Part shown: in pieces, positions 10,382 to 20,839 of the stretch
How the letters are laid out: the number at the start of each line of letters is the position of its first letter
Position numbering within the stretch: position 1 is the first letter of the stretch
NCBI GenBank assembly: GCA_022559845.1
Contig: CM040125.1
Coordinates: forward strand, 291,386,200 to 291,450,199
Reading direction: 5' to 3'
Source of the DNA: Amorphophallus konjac
Lineage: Eukaryota > Streptophyta > Magnoliopsida > Alismatales > Araceae
Length of the DNA: 64,000 nucleotides
Made by a program: the position numbers and the translations under genes
The notes under the pieces: generated by a model
Told to the model about the DNA's origin: nothing
Databases searched by the model: none
What the model saw: only the letters and a program-made list of their open reading frames with translations

Positions 10382-12324
10382 GATGTGAAACGACCACGGG
10401 GTATGCAGCAAGCAAACAGAAACTTAGGACCTATTCCGCAATCACAACCACATAGCAATTCAGTTGGCAGATCGGGCCAATTCGCCGTCGCACACACACG
10501 AGCCCGGGGTGACTAAATGATGCTAAGGGGAGGTGATGGATCAAGACCCTTGCTGGTAGAGTGCCAGCAAGGCTAGGGTTGCCCTCCCGAAGGTACGAAG
10601 CCCACAATTAAGGGGCTGGCCGGGTGCCACTTGGAGCACTAGGTCCCTCTCTCACACACTCCACGGTGACCGCTCGTAAGTGGAGCACGTGGGGTCGGAC
10701 ACTCTCTCGCTTGCTCAACGGAGCGGATTCTACGGATATTAAATGAACAAGCACCAGAAGGAAATGGAGCAAAGGTTAGAGCTCACCTGGTTGGTTTGAA
10801 GAAACCAACCCAGTTCGGAGACGAGGGCGAGCGGGGAAGTGTGGGTTCCCCGCACACTGCGCCGGTGTAGCTTGATCCCTGTTTAATAATAACATTCACT
10901 ACGCCTCACGCAGGAGGGTGGACTTGGGGTGGGGATGATTTGTATTACATGCAAACACTACCTCCACGCAGGGAGGGGCGGTGAGCCGGCCAGGCGGGGA
11001 GGGGAGATTCGCCGAAAAGCGGGCGGAGAAGCCGACGCCGAATCTGCCGGCTATCTGTGATGGCTAACTGACAGTCGATGTCAAGGTCGTAGATCTCGTT
11101 CTGGAAATTTTCTGATGACGAGACCAGTGGCGAACGCGTTGTAACTGGAATGGGGATGACTCAGAAGTTTACTGAATTCTTCTGAAGAAGGTGCTGGTCC
11201 GGGAAGAGCTTCGAACAGAGTGACTGAATCTGGACGCAGTAGCTTCCTGTTTCTGAAAGCAACTTGCAGAGGTTGCCCCGACCGTTCCCGGACTCCAAAT
11301 CATGAACCGCTGGAGTTTATGGAACCGTGGACAAGCCCTCTTCGCATAAAAACTGACGGGGAAGCCGAATGAGGTCGGATTCGACTGGGGGACTCTTAAT
11401 AGTGAGGACAGGTTGAGGCAGACTGTGAGACGCAGATTAGAGTAGCCGAAGGAGAAAAATGGTAACTCTGTCCCACGGATGCCGAACGCAGTTCTGCTTT
11501 TTGATTCTGAATGAGGACTGGGCGAGGAAGAACTTTGTTGAAGAGCTCTTGGCCTGATTCTTCTGAGATTCTTCGGGGTACAGCTTCTCTTCCGGTTCAG
11601 GAGCTTGGTATGAGGAACTCCGCGCAGTTGGGGGAGATTGGACCTCCCGGGCAGCACAGACCTCGGATGAGGACGAGACCAACGCAGTGGCGAAGCAGAC
11701 TGGCAGAGCTTTCCGCTGATGTAGGCCACGCCCTCAGAAGATCCGGGATGAGGTCGTGGGCGACGCTGCAACAGGGGGGGCGGTTCTGTAGAACTGCAGC
11801 TGCTCACTAGTATATAGAAAATGGGGTAGATGGGGTGGGAGATGGGGTGGATGTGTGTGGGGGGCGACCCCGGGCTGTGTGGGGGTCTGGTATAGGGTGA
11901 TCTAAGGTGTGGGAGGGGCAGAATGGGGGCTGGAAGATGGTCTAGGAGGTGGAGGAAGGGGGAGCTGCGAATTTGGGTTGGGATAGAGAGAGAGAGGGAG
12001 ATCTCTCTCCTTTGGTTTGAATGAGAGGTTAATGGGGTTTAATGTTGCTTTGGGAAGGGGAAGGGTTGTGTTGGGGAGAGGAAGGGGTGCTTGGGAGAAG
12101 GGATTCTCCCTTGGGAAAATGAAATGTTGTATGGGGAAGGGGAAAGGTTGCTTGGGAGGAGGGAGAGGTGCCTAGGAGAATGGGATTCCACCTAGGGGTT
12201 GGAGGGGACTTAAATGGGAGGTATGGGGAAGGGGGAGGGGTCTTAATTAGAGGTGAATAGGGAGGAGAGAGAGTGAATTTTGAATTTGGGGTGGGGAGGA
12301 GAGAGAATGGGGTTCGCCCCCCTT

Positions 12325-12365
<41 letters not shown>

Positions 12366-12750
12366 GAGAGAGGTGCACTAATGCTCAAAATTCATTCAAA
12401 CTTTCATTACTGAACTCAAGTGGAGTTGGGGTCCTATTTATTAGAATCCCAACATTTACAAAAAGTCCCTGGAGAAAGTGCTAAAAGCAAATAAGCAAGG
12501 GGGTGGGGAAGGAAGAGGGCGCCCATGGGCCAGGCCCATTTAATTGGGCCCATATGACCCCCTAGCCTAACAAACATAGGTAAATAGCATGATGACCTAG
12601 GGACATGACTCAAAACAAAGGGAAAATTACACCAAAATGACTCAAGAAAGATATAAAAATACATAGCTGAACTTAGGAAATCAAGCTGAACATAATGGCA
12701 ATCATTCGGACCCGTGGAGAAGTGGGAAGTGGTAAGCGATGTCCCCATCA
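10382..12750 (-). repeat. LTR 1 of the dimer (3'-most)
   Basis: Nearly identical to the copies at 15604-17981 and 20840-23213. The conserved TATA box (CTATAAATAG on the minus strand in the other two) is changed here to TAATAAATAG at 12443-12434. A GA tract sits at 12325-12372. An open frame of about 210 codons in the minus strand (11169-11807) recurs in the other LTRs but looks non-coding. Confidence 0.9.
12325..12372. repeat. GA microsatellite in LTR 1
   Basis: A run of AG dinucleotides with two GATA interruptions. The matching, differently interrupted tracts are at 17548-17602 in LTR 2 and 22784-22836 in LTR 3. Confidence 0.9.
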
Positions 12751-12784
12751 TACTCCCGGGGTGCAGGGAACTCGACTCTGTCGA

Positions 12785-15517
12785 GTAAAGATCCATCGTA
12801 TGCGGAGGAAGCCACAGCGAGGTTGCTCTCAAGTCCACCAAAGGTAGCCGGTCCTTTCCACCAAGCGAGGTAGTGCCCATCCCTCTGCTCCAGATGGCCG
12901 TAACCTGTTCATTCAATATCCGCTCCAATTGCTCACGTTGGCCCCTCTGGGTTGGTGGAACTCTCTTATGGGTGGTGACTCTCTCAAGAAGTGGAACAGG
13001 CTCAATATTCTCACTAGGTGTCACCGTGGGACCCCTGTATGGCACCAAGTCAGCCACATTGAATGTGGGACTTACTCCGTACTCCTCGGGGAGGTCAACA
13101 CGTAGGCATTTGTGCCGATCCTCCTCAGAACCTGGAAGGGGCCTGATCCACGCGACCTCAGTTTTGAGACATTCCCAGGGAAAGGTCTCTCAGTTCTCAC
13201 CATCACAAAGTCACCCACGCGAAACTCTTGGTGGCGTCGGTGGGAATCGGCTGATTTCTTATACACCTTATTGCTTTTGTTGGTGTGTTTGCGGATGTTA
13301 CCATGCAGAGTTGTGAATGATCCTTTAGCGATGAAGGGAGGGCCCGGACAACCAAATGTGGACCTAACATGCAATGGTGTCACGTGGACTTTGATGAACC
13401 TAGGAGGACCGGGACATCCACTAGTGGCCCTATCATACCTAGTCTCCATAACAATGGTGGGAGGGCCCTGGTATCTGTAGGAGAACCTATTACATAAGGT
13501 GGTGATGAATGCCGGGGGACCTGGACACCCGTAGATGCTCCTAACGTGCATATGATCAATGATGAATGAGGGAGGACCAGCACATCCAAATGTGAGCCAG
13601 TCATGCATTGGGCTAAAAGTGTGCTTGACATGTATGACATGACTAGGCTTAGTAGCCCTACCAAATGATGCACAATGTAGTGGCACATGTATTTTCATCC
13701 AAATGGTTCCTCCTATGCATATGGCTTGGTGTGGGAGTTTCCACTCATAGGGGTCAAAGGGGTCAAGAAAAATGGAGTGGGTTTGGTCTAATAAGGTCGG
13801 TTGGGGTGGGAAAAGGTTGGCGGAGAGTAAGGTGGGGGGGCATAGGAAGGGGTCGAAGGGGTCATGGTAAGGGTCACCTAAGGAGAGGAACTCTAGGTCC
13901 TTATGGTCCTCATAACCATTGGATGGCGGACTCTCCTCCCCAGGTAATATGATCGGGCCAAAGTTTTTGGTGGGATGGTCGGCCATGAATGGAGGACTAG
14001 ATGTTCTACCCGAGACAAGCAACTCTAGTTTGTGAATAGCATCGGGCCCGTCGGGTGTAGGGAGGAGTAAAAGAAGGTCACTAGTGTAGCAACCCACAGT
14101 GTAAATGTAGGAGATTGATCCGACACATAGGTGTAGGAGGTCAAGGCTCCTAGGTCGGTCGGTTATTGTAGACATCATGCCAGTTAGCTCCATTTGCCGA
14201 ACTATACCCTTAAGAAGATCCCCTAATGTTTCCACCTGATAGGATGATTGGATTGTGGTGTGATAGGTGGATAAGGGTACAATGGGAAGGTTTTGCTCCA
14301 TGGGTGGGTAAACATAGGACACGATGGGGTGAAGTGGTCTCTCCTTTAGCCATCTAGCTAGGGGCCCCTCTATGATTACGGTGCTACTTGTGAAGGCTTG
14401 TGGCTCTTGGGGGTCCAAGCTATGTGAAGGGGACATTTGTGATTCTTCCTCACCATAGATATGAACTTGGGTTTCCTCAAGGATGGGGATGGGTTCCGGA
14501 CTAGCATCTACTCCCATGTGGATGGTTGTGGTCTCCTCTCTCAAGGGAATGGGAAGGTCTATTGGGGGTGGGGTGATGATGGTTGGTGCATGGTGTACCC
14601 GGGTGGTGAGTGAGGCCGGACTTGGGTTGGGGTTGGGAGTGGAAGTAGCGGGGGACTAGGTTTGGGTAGGATAGGAGTTGGAAGTGGAAGGTGGGTTGGG
14701 TGAGTAACTTTGGATTGGGGAATGGTGGCTGTCACGGGCCTAGGTGGAGGGGTGGACATGGGGTCCACGTGGGTTTGAGTGGTGAGGGTGGAGTGAGCCA
14801 TGATGCTTCTTCCACCTGGGAGGGGAACTTCTCGGCCTAACCCATGACACTGTGATTCATATTCCTCTTCCCAATCTAGTGGAGCCTCATAGTCTTGGTT
14901 ACCTCTTTAAGTTCCTTTTGGAAAGGGCTGGAAGAAGGATTTTTGGAAGTTTGTGGGGTGTGGGTTTGATGGAGAATTTTGGGTTGGGTGGTGGGGAAAG
15001 AAGGAGTGGGAGTGCTCCTCGGGTTATAGTTCTCAGGGTAGGAGTGGGAAGGTTGGGGAGTGAAGATCTTCCTGATCTCAATCCTTATCTCTTCCAATAA
15101 ATCTAGGGGTCCTTTGGGTGGTGGGGTTTGGGTCCTAATAGAGGTTTTGGGTTGACGGGGAGGGAAAGGGGGAGTGGGAGTGCTCATTGGGCTATGGGTG
15201 CTTGAGTTGGAAGAGTGGGAAGGTTTTGGAATGAGGATCTTCTTAAGTTCTACCTTCATCTCTTCCCATGAGTGAATGGGCTCTTGTCTCTCAATCCCCC
15301 TTCGAATCTCAAGCTTTCTCCATTCTGTCTCGCCGAAGGGACCAAGGGTCGTCTTGGCGATGCGCACTTTTCTTTCCTCAGTCATGTAGTAATGGTGGAA
15401 GTATCTATCCATGGAGGTCTCTCATTTCCTATATGTGTGAGGGTTTCGGGACCCATCGAAGTGGGGCAACTCCGGCCCGATAATGAAGTAGTCATCGGGG
15501 TGCCTGGTGAGATACAT
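12785..15517 (-). pseudogene. Dimer body 1: gag-like head fused to integrase tail, frameshifted
   Basis: Same gene as body 2 (18016-20753). The ATG at 15517-15515 is followed by the gag-like head, with a TGA where body 2 has Trp (near 15424). Single-base losses occur near 14900, near 14607 and near 13097, the last diverting the frame after AYVLTSPRSTE. Between them the proline-rich middle and the repeated GCPGPP region (ending at the integrase tail VGDFVMVRTERPFPG, RSRGSGPFQVL) stay readable, 14544-13072 being one open frame. The position of body 2's stop reads TAC here (12787-12785), so the frame would continue into the LTR. No catalytic pol domain is present. Confidence 0.75.
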
Positions 15518-15589
15518 GGTTTGGATGCTCGGATGACCTCAATGCAATGTGCCCTAAGACAAGACTTAGTAGAGACAAGTCTAGAACTT

Positions 15590-15601
15590 GCTCTGATACC
15601 A
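15590..15601 (-). other. Primer binding site of body 1
   Basis: Minus strand TGGTATCAGAGC, complementary to the 3' end of initiator-Met tRNA, three bases from the LTR boundary at 15604. Confidence 0.9.
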
Positions 15602-15603
15602 AC

Positions 15604-17981
15604 TGATGTGAAACGACCACGGGGTATGCAGCAAGCAAACAGAAACTTAGGACCTATTCCGCAATCACAACCACATAGCAATTCAGTTGGCAGATCGGGC
15701 CAATTCGCCATCGCACACACACGAGCCCGGGGTGACTAAATGATGCTAAGGGGAGGTGATGGATCAAGACCCTTGCTGGTAGAGTGCCAGCAAGGCTAGG
15801 GTTACCCTCCCGAAGGTACGAAGCCCACAATTAAGGGGCTGGCCGGGTGCCACTTGGAGCACTAGGTCCCTCTCTCACACACTCCACGGTGACCGCTCGT
15901 AAGTGGAGCACGTGGGGTCGGACACTCTCTCGCTTGCTCAACGGAGCGGATTCTACGGATATTAAATGAACAAGCACCAGAAGGAAATGGAGCAAAGGTT
16001 AGAGCTCACCTGGTTGGTTGGAAGAAACCAACCCCGTTCGGAGACGAGGGCGAGCGGGGAAGTGTGGGTTCCCCGCACACTGCGCCGGTGTAGCTTGATC
16101 CCTGTTTAATAATAACATTCACTACGCCTCACGCAGGAGGGTGGACTTGGGGTGGAGATGATTTTTATTACATGCAAACACTACCTCCACGCAGGGAGGG
16201 GCGGTGAGCCGGCCGGGCGGGGAGGGGAGATTCGCCGAAAAGCGGGCGGAGAAGCCGACGCCGAATCTGCCGGCTGTCTGCGATGGCTGACTGACAGTGG
16301 ATGTCAAGGTCGTAGATCTCGTTCTGGAAATTTGCTGATGACGAGACCAGTGGCGAACACGTTGTAACTGGAATGGGGATGCCTCAGAATTTTACTGAAT
16401 TCTTCTGAAGAAGGTGCTGGTCCGGGAAGAGCTTCGAACAGAGTGACTGAATCTGGATGCAGTAGCTTCCTGTTTCTGACAGCAACTTGCAGAGGTTGCC
16501 CCGACCGCTCCCTGACTCCAAATCATGAACCGCCGGAGTTTATGGAACCGTGGACAAGCCCTCTTCTCAGAAAAACTAACGGGGAAGCCGAATGAGGTCA
16601 GAGTGGACTGGGGGACTCTGAATAGTGAGGACAGGTTGAGGCAGACTGTGAGACGTAGATTAGAGTAGCCGAGGGAGAAAAATGGTAACTCTGTCCCACG
16701 GATGCCGAACGCAGTTCTGCTTTTTGATTCTGAACAAGGACTGGGCGGGGAAGAACTTTGTTGAAGAGCTCTTGGCCTGATTCTTCTGATATTCTTCAGG
16801 GTACAGCTTCTCTTCCGGTTCAGGAGCTCGGTATGAGGAACTCTGCGCAGTTGGGGGAGATTGGACCTCCCGGGCAGCACAGACCTCGGATGAGGACGAG
16901 ACCAACGCGGTGGCGAAGCAGACTGGCAGAGCTTTCCGCTGATGTAGGCCACGCCCTCAGAAGATCCGGGATGAGGTCGTGGGCGACGCTGCAACAGGGG
17001 GGGCGGTTCTGTAGAACTGCAGCTGCTCACTAGTATATAGAAAATGGGGTAGATGGGGTGGGAGATGGGGTGGATGTGTGTGGGGGGCGACCCCGGGCTG
17101 TGTGGGGGTCTGGTATAGGGTGATCTAAGGTGTGGGAGGGGCAGAATGGGGGCTGAAAGATGGTCTAGCAGGTGGAGGAAGGGGGAGCTGCGAATTTGGG
17201 TTAGGATAGAGAGAGAGAGGGAGATCTCTCTCCTTTGGTTTGAATGAGAGGTTAATGGGGTTTAATGTTGCTTTGGGAATGGGAAGGGTTGTGTTGGGGA
17301 GAGGAAGGGGTGCTTGGGAGAAGGGATTCTCCCTTGGGAAAATGAAAGGTTGTATGGGGAAGGGGAAAGGTTGCTTGGGAGGAGGGAGAGGTGCCTAGGA
17401 GAACGGGATTCCACCTAGGGGTTGGAGGGGACTTAAATGGGAGGTATGGGGAAGGGGGAGGGGTCTTAATTAGAGGTGAATAGGGAGGAGAGAGAGTGAA
17501 TTTTGAATTTGGGGTGGGGAGGAGAGAGAATGGGGTTCACCCCCTTTAGAGAGAGAGAGAGAAGTAGAGAGAGAGAGAGAGCTAGAGATAGAGAGAGAGA
17601 GAGGTGCACTAATGCTCAAAATTCATTCAAACTTTCATTACTGAACTCAAGTGGAGTTGGGGTCCTATTTATAGGAATCCCAACATTTACAAAAAGTCCC
17701 TGGAGAAAGTGCTAAAAGTAAATAAGCAAGGGGGTGGGGAAGGAAGAGGGCGCCCATGGGCCAGGCCCATTTAATTGGGCCCATATGACCCCCTAGCCTA
17801 ACAAACATAGGTAAATAGCATGATGACCTAGGGACATGACTCAAAACAAAGGGGAAATTACATCAAAATGACTCAAGAAAGATATAAAAATACATAGCTG
17901 AACTTAGGAAATCAAGCTGAACATAATGGCAATCATCCGGACCCGTGGAGAAGTGGGAAGTGGTAAGCGATGTCCCCATCA
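15604..17981 (-). repeat. LTR 2 of the dimer (shared by both bodies)
   Basis: Acts as 5' LTR for body 1 and 3' LTR for body 2. It has an intact TATA box on the minus strand at 17674-17665 (CTATAAATAG) and a GA tract at 17548-17602. Confidence 0.9.
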
Positions 17982-18015
17982 TACTCCCGGGGTGCAGGGA
18001 ACTCGACTCTGTCGA

Positions 18016-20753
18016 CTAAAGATCCATCGTATGCGGAGGAAGCCACAGCGATGTTGCTCTCAAGTCCCCCAAAGGTAGCCGGTCCTTTCCACCAAGCGAG
18101 GTAGTGCCCATCCCTCTGCTCCAGATGGCCGTAACCTGTTCATTCAATATCTGCTCCAATTGCTCACGTTGGCCCCTCTGGGTTGGTGGAACTCTCTTAT
18201 GGGTGGTGACTCTCTCAAGAAGTGGAACAGGCTCAACATTCTCACTAGGTGTCACCGTGGGACACCTATATGGCACCAAGTCAGCCACATTAAATGTGGG
18301 ACTTACTCCGTACTCCTCGGGGAGGTCCAACACGTAGGCATTTGTGCCGATCCTCCTCAGAACCTGGAAGGGGCCTGATCCACGCGACCTCAGTTTTGAG
18401 ACATTCCCAGGGAAAGGTCTCTCAGTTCTCACCATCACAAAGTCACCCACGCGAAACTCTTGGTGGCGTCGGTGGGAATCGGCTGATTTCTTATACACCT
18501 TATTGCTTTTGTTGGTGTGTTTGCGGATGTTACCATGCAGAGTTGTGAATGATCCTTTAGCGATGAAGGGAGGGCCCGGACAACCAAATGTGGACCTAAC
18601 ATGCAATGGTGTCACGTGGACTTTGATGAACCTAGGAGGACCGGGACATCCACTAGTGGCCCTATCATACCTAGTCTCCATAACAATGGTGGGAGGGCCC
18701 TGGTATCTGTAGGAGAACCTATTACATAAGGTGGTGATGAATGCCGGCGGACCTGGACACCCGTAGATGCTCCTAACGTGCATATGATCAATGATGAATG
18801 AGGGAGGACTAGCACATCCAAATGTGAGCCAGTCATGCCTTGGGCTAAAAGTGTGCATGACATGTATGACATGACTAGGCTTAGTAGCCATACCAAATGA
18901 TGCACAATGTAGTGGCACATGTATTTTCATCCAAATGGTTCCTCCTATGCATATATGGCTTGGTGTGGGAGTTTCCATTCATAGGGGTCAAAGGGGTCAA
19001 GAAAAATGGAGTGGGTTTGGTCGAATAAGGTCAGTTGGGGTGGGAAAAGGTTGGCGGAGAGTAAGGTGGGGGGGCATAGGAAGGGGTCGAAGGAGTCATG
19101 GTAAGGGTCACCTAAGGAGAGGAACTCTAGGTCCTTATGGTCCTCATAACCATTGGATGGCGGACTCTCCTCCCCAGGCAATATGATCGGGCCAAAGTTT
19201 TTAGTGGGATGGTCGGCCATGAATGGAGGACTAGATGTTCTACCCGAGACAAGCAACTCTAGTTTGTGAATAGCATCGGGCCCGTCGAGTGTAGGGAGGA
19301 GTAAAAGAAGGTCACTAGTGTAGCAACCCACAGTGTAAATGTAGGAGATTGATCCGACACATAGGTGTAGGAGGTCAAGGCTCCTAGGTCGGTCGGTTAT
19401 TGTAGACATCATGCCAGTTAGCTCCATTTGCCAAACTATACCCTTAAGAAGATCCCCTAATGTTTCCACCTGATAGGATGATTGGATTGTGGTGTGATAC
19501 GTGGATAAGGGTACAATGGGAAGGTTTTGCTCCATGGGTGGGTAAACATAGGACACGATGGGGTGAAGTGGTCTCTCCTTTAGCCATCTAGCTAGGGGCC
19601 CCTCTATGATTACGGTGCTACTTGTGAAGGCTTGTGGCTCTTGGGGGTCCAAGCTATGTGAAGGGGACATTTGTGATTCTTCCTCACCATAGATATGAAC
19701 TTGGGTTTCCTCAAGGATGGGGATGGGTTCCGGACTAGCATCTACTCCCATGTGGATGGTTGTGGTTTCCTCTCTCAAGGGAATGGGAAGGTCTATTGGG
19801 GGTGGGGTGATGATGGTTGGTGCATGGTGTACCCGGGGTGGTGAGTGAGGCCGGACTTGGGTTGGGGTTGGGAGTGGAAGTAGCGGGGGACTAGGTTTGG
19901 GTAGGATAGGAGTTGGAAGTGGTAGGTGGGTTGGGTGAGTAACTTTGGATTGGGGAATGGTGGCTGTCACGGGCCTAGGTGGAGGGGTGGACATGGGGTC
20001 CACGTGGGTTTGAGTGGTGAGGGTGGAGTGAGCCATGATGCTTCTTCCACCTGGGAGGGGAACTTCTCGGCCTAACCCATGACACTGTGATTCATATTCC
20101 TCTTCCCAATCTAGTGGAGCCTCATAGTCTTGGGTTACCTCTTTAAGTTCCTTTTGGAAAGGGGTGGAAGAAGGATTTTTGGAAGTTTGTGGGGTGTGGG
20201 TTTGATGGAGAATTTTGGGTTGGGTGGTGGGGAAAGGAGGAGTGGGAGTGCTCCTCGGGTTATGGTTCTCAGGGTAGGAGTGGGAAGGTTGGGGAGTGAA
20301 GATCTTCCTAATCTCAATCCTTATCTCTTCCAATAAATCTAGGGGTCCTTTGGGTGGTGGGGTTTGGGTCCTAATAGAGGTTTTGGGTTGACGGGGAGGG
20401 AAAGGGGGAGTGGGAGTGCTCATTGGGCTATGGGTGCTTGAGTTGGAAGAGTGGGAAGGTTTTGGAATGTGGATCTTCTTAAGTTCTACCTTCATCTCTT
20501 CCCATGAGTGAATGGGCTCTTGTCTCTCAATCCCCCTTTGAATCTCAAGCTTTCTCCATTCTGTCTCGCCGAAGGGACCAAGGGTCGTCTTGGCGATGCG
20601 CACTTTTCTTTCCTCGGTCATGTAGTAATGGTGGAAGTATCTATCCATGGAGGTCTCCCATTTCTTATATGTGTGAGGGTTTCGGGACCCATCGAAGCGG
20701 GGCAACTCCGGCCTGATAATGAAGTAGTCATCGGGGTGCCTGGTGAGATACAT
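18016..20753 (-). pseudogene. Dimer body 2: gag-like head fused to integrase tail, one frameshift
   Basis: A long minus-strand frame starts at ATG 20753 and runs 602 codons to 18945. It opens with a gag-like segment (DDYFIIRPELPRFDG, MDRYFHHYYMTEERKVRIAK, WRKLEIQRGIERQEPIHSW) and passes into a Pro/Thr/Ser-rich middle. A TA insertion near 18953 (ATATATGG where body 1 has ATATGG) shifts the frame. The next frame continues to a TAG at 18018-18016 with five or six copies of a GCPGPP-type peptide and then an integrase C-terminal tail (RVGDFVMVRTERPF, GSGPFQVLRRIGTNAYVL, FNVADLVPY). Between head and tail, protease, RT, RNase H and the integrase core are missing. The family looks like a non-autonomous derivative whose deletion kept one reading frame. 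Confidence 0.75.
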
Positions 20754-20825
20754 GATTTGGATGCTCGGATGACCTCAATGCAATGTGCCCTAGGACAAGA
20801 CTTAGTAGAGACAAGTCTAGAACTT

Positions 20826-20837
20826 GCTCTGATACCA
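20826..20837 (-). other. Primer binding site of body 2
   Basis: Minus strand TGGTATCAGAGC next to the LTR boundary at 20840, complementary to initiator-Met tRNA. Confidence 0.9.
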
Positions 20838-20839
20838 AC

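Noticed and set aside
11169..11807. Minus-strand frame of about 210 codons recurring in all three dimer LTRs (also 16392-17030 and 21706-22266)
   Set aside because: It lies in the leader part of an LTR, is Ser/Pro/Arg-rich without motifs, and its persistence is explained by the recent duplication of the LTRs.
13112..13480. Plus-strand frames opposite the dimer gene (also 18344-18712)
   Set aside because: They mirror the GCPGPP repeat region and have no domain of their own.
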